Shown in pieces: positions 15,832 to 24,601 of a stretch of 64,000 nucleotides of DNA. The DNA is from Streptomyces fildesensis. GTDB lineage: Bacteria > Actinomycetota > Actinomycetes > Streptomycetales > Streptomycetaceae. Location: contig NZ_JAAIKO010000024.1 in the NCBI RefSeq assembly GCF_016107395.1, forward strand, positions 51,254 to 115,253, in the 5' to 3' direction. The notes under the pieces were generated by a model. It was not told the origin of the DNA. It made no database searches and saw nothing but the letters and a program-made list of their open reading frames with translations. Every line of letters begins with the position of its first letter. Position 1 is the stretch's first letter. The position numbers and the translations under genes were made by a program.

Positions 15832-17175
15832 ATGGCCGGCATGACGCCGAACGCGACAGCACGACGGGGCCACGCGCTGCGCGCGGCAGTGGATCAGAAT
15901 CTACTCACTCCGGACAACCCGGTCATCGGGCTCCTCGACGTCACCGGTATCCACGAAGCCGCGGCCGCCCTCCAGGAGGCCTTCGCCACCCCGGGCGTGA
16001 CCGTCACCCACACCTTCGCCGTCAAGGCCGCCGCGCTCGTCCCGGTCCTGCGGCTGCTCAACGGCCTCGGCCTCGGCGCCGAGGTCGCCAGCCCCGGCGA
16101 ACTCGCCATCGCCCGCGCCGCGGGCCTCCCGGCCGACCGCATCGTCCTGGACTCCCCCGCCAAGACCGTCGCCGAACTCCGCGAAGCACTCGCCCTCGGC
16201 ATCGCCGTCAACGCCGACAACCCGCAGGAACTCGGCCGCCTCGACACGCTGGTCACCGCGGCCCCCACCACGTCCCCCATCGGCCTGCGGGTCAATCCGC
16301 AGATCGGCGGCGGCAGCATCGGCGCCATGAGCACCGCGACCGCCACCTCGAAGTTCGGCGTCGCGCTGCGCGACACCGGCACCGAGGAGTGGATCCTGCG
16401 CGCCTACGCCGACCGCCCCTGGCTCAACCGGCTGCACACCCACACCGGCTCCCAGGGCGTACCGCTCGACCTCATGGCGGCGGGCGTCCGGGCCGCCCAC
16501 GACCTGGCCGAGCGCATCAACACGGCCGCCGGCCGCCGGCAGATCACCACCCTCGACATCGGCGGCGGCCTCCCCGTCAACTTCACCTCCGACGAGGTCA
16601 CGCCCACCTTCCACGACTACGCGCGGCTGCTGCGCACCACCGTCCCCGGCCTCTTCGACGGCCGCTACACGATCGTCACCGAGTTCGGGCGCTCACTGCT
16701 CGCCAAGGCCGGCACGGTGCTGGCCCGCGTCGAATACGCCAAGTCGGCCGGCGGCCGGCCCATCGCGATCACCCACGCGGGCGCACAGCTCGCCACCCGT
16801 ACGGTCTTCGTCCCCGACGCGTGGCCGCTGCGCGTCGAGGCCCTCGACGCCAAGGGCCGCCCCAAGGGCGGCGACCCCGTCGTCCAGGACGTGGCCGGCC
16901 CCTGCTGCTTCGCCGGCGACCTCCTCGCCCAGGCCCGCCCCCTCCCCCTCCTCGAAGCAGGCGACCTCGTCGCCCTCCTCGACACCGGCGCCTACTACTT
17001 CTCCAACCACTTCGCCTACAACTCCCTCCCCCGCCCGGCCATCCACGGCTACCACGCGTCCGCGGACGGCTCAGTGACGTTCGCGCGGGTGCGCGCGGCC
17101 CAGACCGTGGAGAGCCTCCTCACGGAGAGCGGCTCGAACGAGAGCGAGGCCCTGACCGGCCTCAGCAGGCCCTGA
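15832..17175 (+). CDS. PLP-dependent decarboxylase, LysA-like (fold III)
   Basis: A 447-residue protein related to diaminopimelate and ornithine decarboxylases (alanine-racemase fold). The Schiff-base lysine is in THTFAVKAAAL (about 60), the active-site His in LHTHTGSQG, the phosphate loop in DIGGGLP, and a Cys in PCCFAGDLL. Two motifs deviate from LysA: EFGRS replaces EPGR and CCFAGD replaces CESxD, so meso-diaminopimelate may not be the substrate. An ATG at 15841 is an alternative start. It is divergent from hutU and may be co-regulated, but I cannot name the reaction. The 500 bases after it hold only a dispersed repeat. Confidence 0.78.
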   Translation: MAGMTPNATARRGHALRAAVDQNLLTPDNPVIGLLDVTGIHEAAAALQEAFATPGVTVTHTFAVKAAALVPVLRLLNGLGLGAEVASPGELAIARAAGLPADRIVLDSPAKTVAELREALALGIAVNADNPQELGRLDTLVTAAPTTSPIGLRVNPQIGGGSIGAMSTATATSKFGVALRDTGTEEWILRAYADRPWLNRLHTHTGSQGVPLDLMAAGVRAAHDLAERINTAAGRRQITTLDIGGGLPVNFTSDEVTPTFHDYARLLRTTVPGLFDGRYTIVTEFGRSLLAKAGTVLARVEYAKSAGGRPIAITHAGAQLATRTVFVPDAWPLRVEALDAKGRPKGGDPVVQDVAGPCCFAGDLLAQARPLPLLEAGDLVALLDTGAYYFSNHFAYNSLPRPAIHGYHASADGSVTFARVRAAQTVESLLTESGSNESEALTGLSRP

Positions 17176-17676
17176 GCCCACGGGGCACCCCCGGCGCTGT
17201 TCCGCCACGCGCCTCCGGCAGGGGTACGGGTACACCAGCGCCGGCGGCACTGTTGCGCCTGCGGCGGGCTTTTCCCCACCCGCCCTTCCCGCCCACCGGC
17301 GGGACCCGATCCCACGGGAAGGTGGGCGACGGGGCCCGCGGGGCGGGGACCGAGACGCTGCCGCGATCGGCCGTCAGGTGTTCGGGGGCCGCGGGGGCGG
17401 GGGCTCAGGCTGCCACTGCCCGGCGCACTACGGCGCGTAGAAGGGTGGGACGGGGTCCGCAGGGCAGGGGCCCGAGCTGGCGCCGAACCCGCACGGGGCC
17501 ACGCTCGGAGGGTCGGGTGGGGTTGGGGGGGTCGGGGCCGGAGGGGTGGGGTTGCGAAATGCTGCCGAGCTATGTGTGAGCCTCTGGGGGCACCCCCGGC
17601 CGAAGGCTGGGGGACCGTAAACAGTCGATTCCGAAGCCCCGCACCGCAGGACCCGGCCCCCGACCCGGCCCGTGAA
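17176..17676. other. Gene-free interval
   Basis: I see no supported gene here. The right half is low-complexity, G-rich on the plus strand, and includes the short palindromic repeat at 17584-17614. Confidence 0.5.
17584..17614. repeat. Dispersed short palindromic repeat, variant copy
   Basis: A G-run, CACCCCCGGCC, GAAGGC and a second G-run form a stem-loop of the same plan as 11494 and 32947, with a different stem core. Confidence 0.65.
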
Positions 17677-18186
17677 CTACCGCCCCGCCAAGAACCCCGT
17701 CGTCTCGTACGCCGCCGCCGACGACTCCGGCCGCACCCAATACCGCACGTCCCGCGACCGCTCCAGCCGCTCGAACCACAGCGACTTCACCCAGAGTCCC
17801 GCCCCGGCCCCCGCCAGCAGCATTCCCCCCGCGGAAGAAGCGACCAGCGTGGACGCCGCGGCAAGAGCGAACGCCGCGAGCAGCCACCACCGGTGGCCGC
17901 GGACCCAGATCCGCGCCGTCACCCGGCGGTCCTGCAGGAAGACGGACTTGCCGGCGCGCGTGGCGTCCGCGCCCAGCGCGACGTAGCGCCCGCGCCGTAC
18001 CGCGAAAGCGAGGACCGCCGCGACGATGAAGAGGGCGGCGCCGCCGAGTATCCCGATCCGGCGGCCGGTCAGGCCGGGGACGAACACGCCTCCCACGGCG
18101 GCCAGCGCACCCAGCCAAAACAGCCAGCGCGCAGCGGCCCGCACCAGCACCCCCACCCGAGCCAGCGTGTAAGCCCCGCGTGCCAC
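17677..18186 (-). CDS. Conserved membrane protein of unknown function
   Basis: 169 residues from the GTG at 18186, which has GGAGGAGG about seven bases upstream; the longer frame to 18222 has no Shine-Dalgarno. It has about four hydrophobic segments arranged as two hairpins: ARWLFWLGALAAVGG with GILGGAALFIVAAVLAFAV, then WLLAAFALAAASTL with GGMLLAGAGAGLW. They are separated by a basic loop containing DRRVTARIWVRGHRWW. I do not recognise the family. It lies between the LysA-like gene and the RpiR regulator without obvious coupling to either. Confidence 0.6.
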   Translation of the reverse strand: MARGAYTLARVGVLVRAAARWLFWLGALAAVGGVFVPGLTGRRIGILGGAALFIVAAVLAFAVRRGRYVALGADATRAGKSVFLQDRRVTARIWVRGHRWWLLAAFALAAASTLVASSAGGMLLAGAGAGLWVKSLWFERLERSRDVRYWVRPESSAAAYETTGFLAGR

Positions 18187-18297
18187 GACCGTCCTCCTCC
18201 GATGCACCGTGTCCAGTTGCACGGGAGGGTAGTCAGCGATCCTCAGAATTTCATGAGGAATGCGGTCGGAGGAACAACGGGACGGTTCGGTCCCGGT

Positions 18298-19242
18298 TCA
18301 GTCGGTGAACAGCCCCCGCGCCGCCGCCCGCGCGTCGAACTCCTCCAGGCTCGCCTGGGCGTCCGGCAGGTGGTCGCACATCGACTCCAGCAGGACGCGT
18401 CCGAGCAGCATCGGGGCGCACGCCGTGTCGAAGGCGAGCCCGGTACCCACCGCGGCAGGCAGCAGCAGGTCGGAGCAGGCGGCGACCGGGGCGAAGGCGC
18501 TGTCGGCGACCGTGACGACCGTCAGACCGGCGTGGCGCGCGTACGTCAGGGCCTCGACGACCTCGCGGGGATGCCGTGGCAGCGCGAAGCAGAGCAGCGC
18601 GCTCGCGCCCGCCCGTACCGCGCCGTCGACGCGGTCGGCGAACATCGTGCCGCCCTCGTCGAGCAGCCGGACGTCGGGGTGGACCTTCGCGGCGAAGTAC
18701 GCGAAGCCGCGCGCCTGCGCGCCCGCCGCGCGCAGGCCGAGGACGGGCAGCGGCCGGGACGCGGCGAGCACCGCGCCGGCGCGGGCGACGGGCGCGGGGT
18801 CGGCGAGGAGGGCGGCGAGGTGCCGGAGGTTCTCGATCTCGGCGTGCACGGCCTGCTGGTACTCGTTGTACGGGGCGGCCTCGGGGCCGGGCCGTACCGG
18901 CGCGACCTCGCGCAGGTGGCGGCGGAGCGCCGGGTAGCCGTCGAAGCCGAGCGCGACGGCGAAGCGGGTGACGGACGGCTGGCTGACGCCGGCGAGCTCG
19001 GCGACCTCGACGCTGGACAGGAACGGCGCGTCGGCCGACCGGCGCACCAGGCAGTGGGCGATCCGGCGCTGCGTCGGGGTCAGCCGGTGCGACTCGAACA
19101 GCTTCAGCAGCCGCGCCGAAGCGCCCTCGGCCGCACCCTCACCGGCACCTGCTCCCAGGCCCGCACCCGGAACCGCGCCCAGGCCCGCACCGACGCCGGC
19201 GCCCGCCTCCTCGGCGTCGCCCCCGTCCTCCGTCGTACCCAT
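18298..19242 (-). CDS. RpiR/MurR-family transcriptional regulator (HTH-SIS)
   Basis: 314 residues. The ATG at 19242 has GGAGG seven bases upstream; a TTG one codon earlier is less likely. An Ala/Gly-rich N-terminal extension (about 1-42) precedes an RpiR-type helix-turn-helix (FLSSVEVAELAGVSQPSVTRFAVALGF) and a C-terminal SIS domain that usually senses a phosphosugar. The Ala/Gly stretch is unusual for the family. A perfect 18-bp palindrome at 19278 lies 35 bases upstream of the start and is a probable auto-operator. It is encoded next to an acyl-CoA synthetase gene on the same strand, with no sugar genes nearby, so the ligand is open. Confidence 0.85.
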   Translation of the reverse strand: MGTTEDGGDAEEAGAGVGAGLGAVPGAGLGAGAGEGAAEGASARLLKLFESHRLTPTQRRIAHCLVRRSADAPFLSSVEVAELAGVSQPSVTRFAVALGFDGYPALRRHLREVAPVRPGPEAAPYNEYQQAVHAEIENLRHLAALLADPAPVARAGAVLAASRPLPVLGLRAAGAQARGFAYFAAKVHPDVRLLDEGGTMFADRVDGAVRAGASALLCFALPRHPREVVEALTYARHAGLTVVTVADSAFAPVAACSDLLLPAAVGTGLAFDTACAPMLLGRVLLESMCDHLPDAQASLEEFDARAAARGLFTD

Positions 19243-19277
19243 CAACGTCCTCCTGGCCTATTCAGTCGTCGTTGACT

Positions 19278-19295
19278 CTGCATGAATCCATGCAG
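19278..19295. promoter_or_regulatory. 18-bp palindrome upstream of the RpiR gene
   Basis: CTGCATGAATCCATGCAG has perfect 7-bp arms around AATC and lies 35 bases before the RpiR-family start. It is a strong candidate for autoregulation by that protein. Confidence 0.6.
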
Positions 19296-19358
19296 CATTG
19301 GCAAGGAGTGTCCACCGGACGCACCGGAACCGGCCGCCTGCGCGGCCACGCATGGCGC

Positions 19359-20735
19359 CTACACCGGAGGCAGCCGCCCCTTCTGCGGCTTGCCCATCGC
19401 GTTCCGCGGCAGCTCGTCCAGGAACCGGACCTTGCGCGGCCGCTTGTGCACCGACAGATGCCCGGCGACGAAGTCCATCAGTTCGGCCTCGGTCACCCCG
19501 TCCGCGACGACGAAGGCGACGATCTCCTGGCCCAGGTCCTCGTGCGGTGCGCCCACCACCGCCGCCTCCCGGACCGCGGGGTGGTCGAGCAGCGCGTTCT
19601 CCACCTCGCCCGCGCCGATGCGGTAGCCGCCGGACTTGATGAGGTCGGTCGAGGCGCGGCCGACGATCCGGTGCATGCCGTCCGGCTCCGCCATCGCCAT
19701 GTCACCGGTGCGGAACCAGCCGTCGGCGGTGTACGAGGCGGCGGTGGCCTCCGTACGGCCGAGGTAGCCGTCGAAGAGCGTGCCGGAACGGATCTGCAGC
19801 TCGCCGACCGTGGACCCGTCGTACGGGACGGGCCCGCCGTCCTCGTCCACCAGCCGGGTCTCCACTCCCGGCAGCGGCAGCCCGACCGAGCCGGGGCGGC
19901 GTTCACCGGCCGCCCGCGTGCTGATCGTGATCAGCGTCTCCGTCATCCCGTACCGCTCCACGGGACGCTGCCCGGTGAGCGTCTCCAGGTCCCGGAAGAC
20001 GGGCGCGGGGAGCGGGGCGCTGCCCGAGACGAGCAGCCGGGCGCCGGTCAGCGCCCGCGCGGCGGCGGGGTCGCGCACCACCCGCGACCAGACCGTCGGC
20101 ACGCCGAAGTAGAGGCTGCCGCCGGCCGCCGCGTAGGCCTGCGGTGTCGGCCGTCCGGTGTGCACCAGCCGGCTGCCGGTGCGCAGCGCGCCGAGCACGC
20201 CCAGCACCAGGCCGTGCACATGGAACAGCGGCAGGCCGTGCACCAGGGTGTCCCCGGCGGTCCACTCCCAGGCCCCGGCGAGCGCGTCGAGGTCGGTGGC
20301 GATCGCGCCGCGCGAGACCACGACGCCCTTCGGCGAGCCCGTCGTTCCCGAGGTGTAGAGGATGAGCGCGGCTTCCTTCGGCCCCGGCTCCGGGCCGCTC
20401 CAGCCAGCGCGCTCGTCGAAGTCGACGGGGAGCAGCGCCGCGCCCGAATCCCCCAGGATGTGGTTCTGTTCGGACGGCCCGGAGTCCGGCGGCACCGGGA
20501 CCACGGGCACTCCGGCCAGCAGCCCGCCCACCACGGCGGCCACCGTCTCCAGCGACGCCGTCGCCCGCACCGCGAACGCCGGCGCCCCCGTCACCCGCGC
20601 CGCGACCGCGCCCGCCGCGCCGAGCAGCTCCTCGTACGAGCAGGACCGCCCCGCGACGGTCACGGCATCGGGCCGGTCCGCGCCGTCGGACGCGGTGAGG
20701 GCCGTCAGCAAGGAGGGGACGGGTGACAGCGGCAC
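19359..20735 (-). CDS. Acyl-CoA synthetase (AMP-forming)
   Basis: 458 residues from the GTG at 20735, which has AGAGGAG upstream. It should activate a carboxylic acid to acyl-AMP and then acyl-CoA. Motifs are LYTSGTTGSPKGVVVSRG (P-loop-like A3), ERYGMTETLITIST (A5), ADGWFRTGDMA (A7) and LPRNAMGKPQKG with the catalytic Lys near the C-terminus. It is somewhat shorter than usual (about 500-550), mostly at the N-terminus. It resembles the malonyl/methylmalonyl-CoA synthetase branch (MatB), though I cannot fix the substrate by eye. Confidence 0.85.
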   Translation of the reverse strand: MPLSPVPSLLTALTASDGADRPDAVTVAGRSCSYEELLGAAGAVAARVTGAPAFAVRATASLETVAAVVGGLLAGVPVVPVPPDSGPSEQNHILGDSGAALLPVDFDERAGWSGPEPGPKEAALILYTSGTTGSPKGVVVSRGAIATDLDALAGAWEWTAGDTLVHGLPLFHVHGLVLGVLGALRTGSRLVHTGRPTPQAYAAAGGSLYFGVPTVWSRVVRDPAAARALTGARLLVSGSAPLPAPVFRDLETLTGQRPVERYGMTETLITISTRAAGERRPGSVGLPLPGVETRLVDEDGGPVPYDGSTVGELQIRSGTLFDGYLGRTEATAASYTADGWFRTGDMAMAEPDGMHRIVGRASTDLIKSGGYRIGAGEVENALLDHPAVREAAVVGAPHEDLGQEIVAFVVADGVTEAELMDFVAGHLSVHKRPRKVRFLDELPRNAMGKPQKGRLPPV

Positions 20736-20870
20736 GGGTGTGCTCCTCTGAATGTCTCTATCCGAGAGCCGAGAGCCGAGCCCGGCGGGCTCGACCGGGC
20801 TCGTCCGGGCTGGACCGGGCTCGACGGCGCTCGCAGCGCAGTAGCACCGCGACTCTACGCATCGCCCGCT

Positions 20871-20909
20871 GGGAGGGGGCACCCCCGAAAAGAATCGGGG
20901 GTTTCCCCC
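20871..20909. repeat. Dispersed short palindromic repeat, variant copy
   Basis: A G-run followed by CACCCCCGAAAAGAATCGGGGG and a C-run forms a long stem-loop between the acyl-CoA synthetase and the next gene. It shares the GGGGGCACC start of the copies at 11494 and 32947. Confidence 0.5.
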
Positions 20910-20945
20910 AGTGCCTGACGCCGCCGGGCTCCGTACGGTGGCGTC

Positions 20946-21374
20946 ATGGACGCCCGCGACCCGGAACTCAAAAAAGAACTCGCCGCCACCCTTCAGGCCC
21001 GCAAGGACCTCGGTGCGGAGTACGAGTCGGAACTGGTCGACTCGTTCATGGAGAAAGTGGACCAGCGCCTCGACAGCCATGTCGAGCAGCGGGTCCGCCG
21101 CCAACTGGCCGAGCAGCAGACCTCCTTCGCCCGGGCCGGCCGCAGCCCCGGCACGCCGGAGCCCAACGCGCGCTTCGCCCGTTACGGCTTCGCCGGCTTC
21201 ACGATGATCGCCGCGATCCCGCTCTCCGCGATCGGTGTGGTCAACGCGGGGACCGCCGGACTGTTCATCACCTGGGCCGGCATCGTGGGCGTGAACGTCG
21301 CCCAGTCCCTCGGCCACATCTTCACGGGCGAACGCGGCGAGCGCCGCCGGAAGTCCGACGGCGACTGGGAGTAA
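20946..21374 (+). CDS. Small conserved membrane protein with helical N-terminus
   Basis: 142 residues. The N-terminal half is charged and probably helical (DPELKKELAATLQARKDLG...EKVDQRLDSHVEQRVRRQLAEQQ). Two hydrophobic segments follow (FAGFTMIAAIPLSAIGVV and LFITWAGIVGVNVAQSLG), with a basic end. I know this type as a conserved Streptomyces hypothetical; no function can be assigned. A 13-bp hairpin lies about 100 bases after its stop. Confidence 0.7.
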   Translation: MDARDPELKKELAATLQARKDLGAEYESELVDSFMEKVDQRLDSHVEQRVRRQLAEQQTSFARAGRSPGTPEPNARFARYGFAGFTMIAAIPLSAIGVVNAGTAGLFITWAGIVGVNVAQSLGHIFTGERGERRRKSDGDWE

Positions 21375-21474
21375 TCGCCGGCCCGCGCCGGAAAGCCGGG
21401 CGGCAGGGCAGACGCGCAAACGGGAAGCCGGGCGGACGGCGCAGGGAACCCGGGAACCCGCGGAAGAAATGGGA

Positions 21475-21529
21475 GCGGGGACCGCCGCACCCCCGGTCAC
21501 CCGGGGGGCGGGACGACGGCGGTCCCCGC
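21475..21529 (+). terminator. Terminator-like hairpin
   Basis: GCGGGGACCGCCG at 21475-21487 pairs perfectly with CGGCGGTCCCCGC at 21517-21529. It is downstream of the small membrane-protein gene. Confidence 0.65.
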
Positions 21530-21540
21530 ATCGGACGTGG

Positions 21541-21740
21541 GCCGGGTCAGGACCAGACATCACGTCCAGGGAGGGTCACCTCAGAGGTCCGGGAGCCGCT
21601 CCGGAGTTCCTGGGTGCCACATCCTGTGTCGCCGGGCTTCTCTTCCCGGCGAACACCAATGTGCCCGACCCGTGTTAAGCGCGTGCTGCGGCCGCGTGAC
21701 GCCGGTGTAGCACTTTCGAATCCCTGGATGAACAGCCGGA
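21541..21740. other. Gene-free, structured interval
   Basis: There is no convincing open reading frame on either strand. Several inverted repeats occur, including CGCCGGG and CCCGGCG around an 8-base loop (21630-21651). A structured non-coding RNA is possible, but no family was recognised. Confidence 0.3.
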
Positions 21741-21741
21741 A

Positions 21742-21774
21742 CGGCCCCCCTGCCCGGTCCGGGCAGGGGGGCCG
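21742..21774 (-). terminator. Terminator of cystathionine beta-synthase
   Basis: CGGCCCCCCTGCCC and GGGCAGGGGGGCCG pair over 14 bases with a 5-base loop, 40 bases after the stop codon of the minus-strand gene. Confidence 0.85.
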
Positions 21775-21812
21775 CATCATGCCGGGCCGGACGGGCGCCG
21801 GGGCTCCGTCGG

Positions 21813-23195
21813 TTACTTGGCCAGGAAGGCGAGCAGGTCCTGGCGGCTCACGACGCCGGTCGGCTTACCCTCGACGAGGACGATCGCCGCGTCGGACTTG
21901 GTGCCCAGGACCTTCATCAGGTCGGAGACCGGCTCGCCGGAGCCGACCTGCGGCAGCGGGCCGCTCATGTGCTTCTCCAGCGGGTCGCCCAGCGTGGCGC
22001 GCTTGGCGAACAGCGCGTCCAGGAGGTCGCGTTCCATGACGGAGCCGATGACCTCGGCCGCCATCACGTCCGGGTGACCGGCGCCCGGCTTCACGATCGG
22101 CATCTGGGAGACGCCGTACTCGCGGAGCACGTCGATCGCCTCGCCGACGGTCTCCTCCGGGTGCATGTGCAGGAGCTGCGGGATGCCGCCGCCCTTGTGC
22201 TCCAGCACGTCGGCGACGCTGGCCTGGCCGGTGCCCTCGTCGAGGAAGCCGTGCGAGGCCATCCACTCGTCGCTGAAGATCTTCGACATGTAGCCGCGGC
22301 CGGAGTCCGGCAGCAGGACGACGACGACGTCGTCCGGGCCGAGCTTCTCCGCGACGCGCAGCGCCGCGACGACCGCCATGCCGCAGGAGCCGCCGACGAG
22401 CAGCCCCTCCTCCTTGGCGAGGCGGCGGGTCATCTGGAAGGAGTCCTTGTCGGACACGGCGACGATGCCGTCCGCGACCTCACGGTCGTAGGCGGTCGGC
22501 CAGAAGTCCTCACCGACGCCCTCGACCAGGTACGGACGCCCGGAGCCGCCGGAGTACACCGAACCCTCGGGGTCGGCGCCGATGACCTGGACGCGGCCCT
22601 CGCTGGCGTCCTTGAGGTAGCGGCCGGTGCCGGAGATGGTGCCGCCGGTGCCGACGCCCGCGACGAAGTGCGTGATCCGCCCCTCCGTCTGCTCCCACAG
22701 CTCGGGGCCGGTGGAGTGGTAGTGCGACAGCGGGTTGTTCGGGTTGCTGTACTGGTCCGGCTTCCACGCGTTGGGGGTCTCGCGCACCAGCCGGTCGGAG
22801 ACGTTGTAGTACGACTCCGGGTGGTCGGGGTCGACGGCGGTCGGACAGACCACGACCTCCGCGCCGTACGCCCGCAGTACGTTGATCTTGTCGAGCGACA
22901 CCTTGTCCGGGCAGACGAAGATGCAGTGGTAGCCCTTCTGCTGGGCGACGATCGCGAGGCCGACACCGGTGTTGCCGGAGGTCGGCTCGACGATCGTGCC
23001 GCCGGGCTTCAGCTCACCGCTCTGCTCCGCGGCCTCGATCATCCGGACCGCGATGCGGTCCTTGACCGAGCCTCCGGGGTTGAAGTACTCGACCTTGGCC
23101 AGGACGGTCGCCTGGATGCCCTCGGTCACGTTGTTGAGCCGCACCAGCGGGGTGTTGCCGACGAGGCTGATCATCGAGTCGTGGAACTGCACCAT
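21813..23195 (-). CDS. cbs: Cystathionine beta-synthase
   Basis: 460 residues. It condenses serine and homocysteine to cystathionine in reverse trans-sulfuration. The PLP lysine is K45 in NPGGSVKDR; EPTSGNTGVGLA and GVGTGGTISGTG bind the cofactor phosphate. The C-terminal third holds two CBS modules (about 335-395 and 400-458). The second includes LVEGKPTGVVSRQDLLAFL. In many homologues these bind adenosyl ligands and tune activity. It is longer than cysteine synthase because of these modules. The ATG at 23195 has GGAGACA directly upstream. Divergent from the SGNH-hydrolase gene. Confidence 0.92.
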   Translation of the reverse strand: MVQFHDSMISLVGNTPLVRLNNVTEGIQATVLAKVEYFNPGGSVKDRIAVRMIEAAEQSGELKPGGTIVEPTSGNTGVGLAIVAQQKGYHCIFVCPDKVSLDKINVLRAYGAEVVVCPTAVDPDHPESYYNVSDRLVRETPNAWKPDQYSNPNNPLSHYHSTGPELWEQTEGRITHFVAGVGTGGTISGTGRYLKDASEGRVQVIGADPEGSVYSGGSGRPYLVEGVGEDFWPTAYDREVADGIVAVSDKDSFQMTRRLAKEEGLLVGGSCGMAVVAALRVAEKLGPDDVVVVLLPDSGRGYMSKIFSDEWMASHGFLDEGTGQASVADVLEHKGGGIPQLLHMHPEETVGEAIDVLREYGVSQMPIVKPGAGHPDVMAAEVIGSVMERDLLDALFAKRATLGDPLEKHMSGPLPQVGSGEPVSDLMKVLGTKSDAAIVLVEGKPTGVVSRQDLLAFLAK

Positions 23196-23389
23196 TGTCT
23201 CCGGGTTCTCCGTGAATGTGCGGCAAGCCTATGGCCTAACGCGCCGACTCTCAGCTCGTCCGTGCCTCGATCGCTTCTCCCCTCCTCCCCCCTAATGTCG
23301 ATCGATCACCACTACGGCACGTTGCAGTGGGCGTGTCACGGGGCAACAAGGTGTTGTACGCACAAAAGCACGGGAGGTGAGCGGGCTCG

Positions 23390-24418
23390 ATGTCGAGGGC
23401 GAGGGTGGCACGGCGGATCGCGACCGCGGCCGCATACGGCGGCGGCGGGATCAGTCTGCTCGGCGGGGCGGCCGTGGGGGTACTGCTGGCCGAGGTGAGC
23501 CTGGCCAAACGGACGGTCGGCGGCTCCGACGACGTACCGCCGCGCGCCGACGGAAGATACGGGTCGGCTTTTTCGCACCGTACGGGTGAAGTTCCGCTCC
23601 GGCTCGGCTTCCTCGGCGACTCGACGGCGGCGGGGCAGGGCGTGCACCGGGCGCGCGAGACCCCGGGCGCGCTGCTCGCCTCCGGGCTCGCGGCGGTCGC
23701 GGAGCGGCCCGTCACCCTGGTCAACGTGGCGAATCCCGGGGCGCAGTCCAGCGACCTGGCGCGCCAGGTCGCGCTGCTGCTCGACGTGGGCGCACCGCCC
23801 CCGGACGTCTGCGTGATCATGATCGGCGCGAACGACGTGACGCACCGGATGCCGCCCGCCAAGTCCGTCCGGCTGCTGTCGGACGCGGTCCGCCGGCTGC
23901 GCGAGGCGGGCAGCGAGGTGATCGTCGGTACCTGTCCCGACCTGGGCTCCGTGGAGCCGGTGTACCAGCCGCTGCGCTGGCTGGCGCGCCGGATGAGCCG
24001 CCAGCTGGCCGCCGCGCAGACCATAGGGGTGGTCGGGCTCGGCGGCCGTTCGGTCTCGCTGGGCGATCTGCTCGGACCGGAGTTCGAGGCCCATCCCCGG
24101 GAGATGTTCGGCCCGGACAACTACCACCCCTCCGCGGAGGGGTACGCGACGGCGGCCATGGCGATGCTCCCGACGCTGTGTGCCTCCCTGGGCGTGTGGC
24201 CCGAGGCGGACGAGCATCCGGACGCGCAGCGCGGCGAGAGCTTCCTGCCGGTGGCGCAGGCCGCCGTGGAGGCCGCGTCCGAGGGCGGCACCGAGGTCGT
24301 CGCGGCGATGCACACCGTGGCCGGGCCCCGCGGCCGCTGGGCGCTGCTCAAGCACCGCCGCCGCCAGCGGCTGCCGCACACGGCCGAACCGGCGTCCAGC
24401 CAGCCGTCGTCGGCCTGA
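23390..24418 (+). CDS. SGNH/GDSL-family hydrolase, exported
   Basis: 342 residues. An N-terminal hydrophobic segment (YGGGGISLLGGAAVGVLLAEV, about 16-36) is a signal anchor. Block I GDST (about 76-79, nucleophile Ser), block III GANDV and block V DNYHPS (catalytic Asp and His) show an active esterase or lipase-like enzyme. The last 60 residues are a basic, disordered tail. GGGAGGTGAGC precedes the ATG. Substrate unknown; surface lipid or carbohydrate deacylation is plausible. A terminator at 24434 separates it from the thiolase. Confidence 0.85.
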   Translation: MSRARVARRIATAAAYGGGGISLLGGAAVGVLLAEVSLAKRTVGGSDDVPPRADGRYGSAFSHRTGEVPLRLGFLGDSTAAGQGVHRARETPGALLASGLAAVAERPVTLVNVANPGAQSSDLARQVALLLDVGAPPPDVCVIMIGANDVTHRMPPAKSVRLLSDAVRRLREAGSEVIVGTCPDLGSVEPVYQPLRWLARRMSRQLAAAQTIGVVGLGGRSVSLGDLLGPEFEAHPREMFGPDNYHPSAEGYATAAMAMLPTLCASLGVWPEADEHPDAQRGESFLPVAQAAVEAASEGGTEVVAAMHTVAGPRGRWALLKHRRRQRLPHTAEPASSQPSSA

Positions 24419-24433
24419 CGGAGCTGACGGAGC

Positions 24434-24467
24434 CGCTCCGGCCGGCGCCCACGCACCGGCCGGAGCG
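24434..24467 (+). terminator. Terminator of the SGNH-hydrolase gene
   Basis: CGCTCCGGCCGG and CCGGCCGGAGCG pair perfectly over 12 bases with a 10-base loop, 16 bases after the stop. Confidence 0.8.
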
Positions 24468-24601
24468 AGTACGGAGGGGGCTGGGCTAAGCGCGCGCTCA
24501 GAAAGAGTCCCGTGTCACAGCCCACAGCCCGTGACTCCTCGCGATACGTGCAGGTAACTTCCCAGAGAGTCCTGCCGCCTCGACGAGGAGTGTGTGTCGC
24601 G

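Noticed and set aside
21700..21740. A TTCGAATCC stretch that could be a tRNA T-loop or attachment site
   Set aside because: No acceptor stem, anticodon arm or second copy can be found around it.
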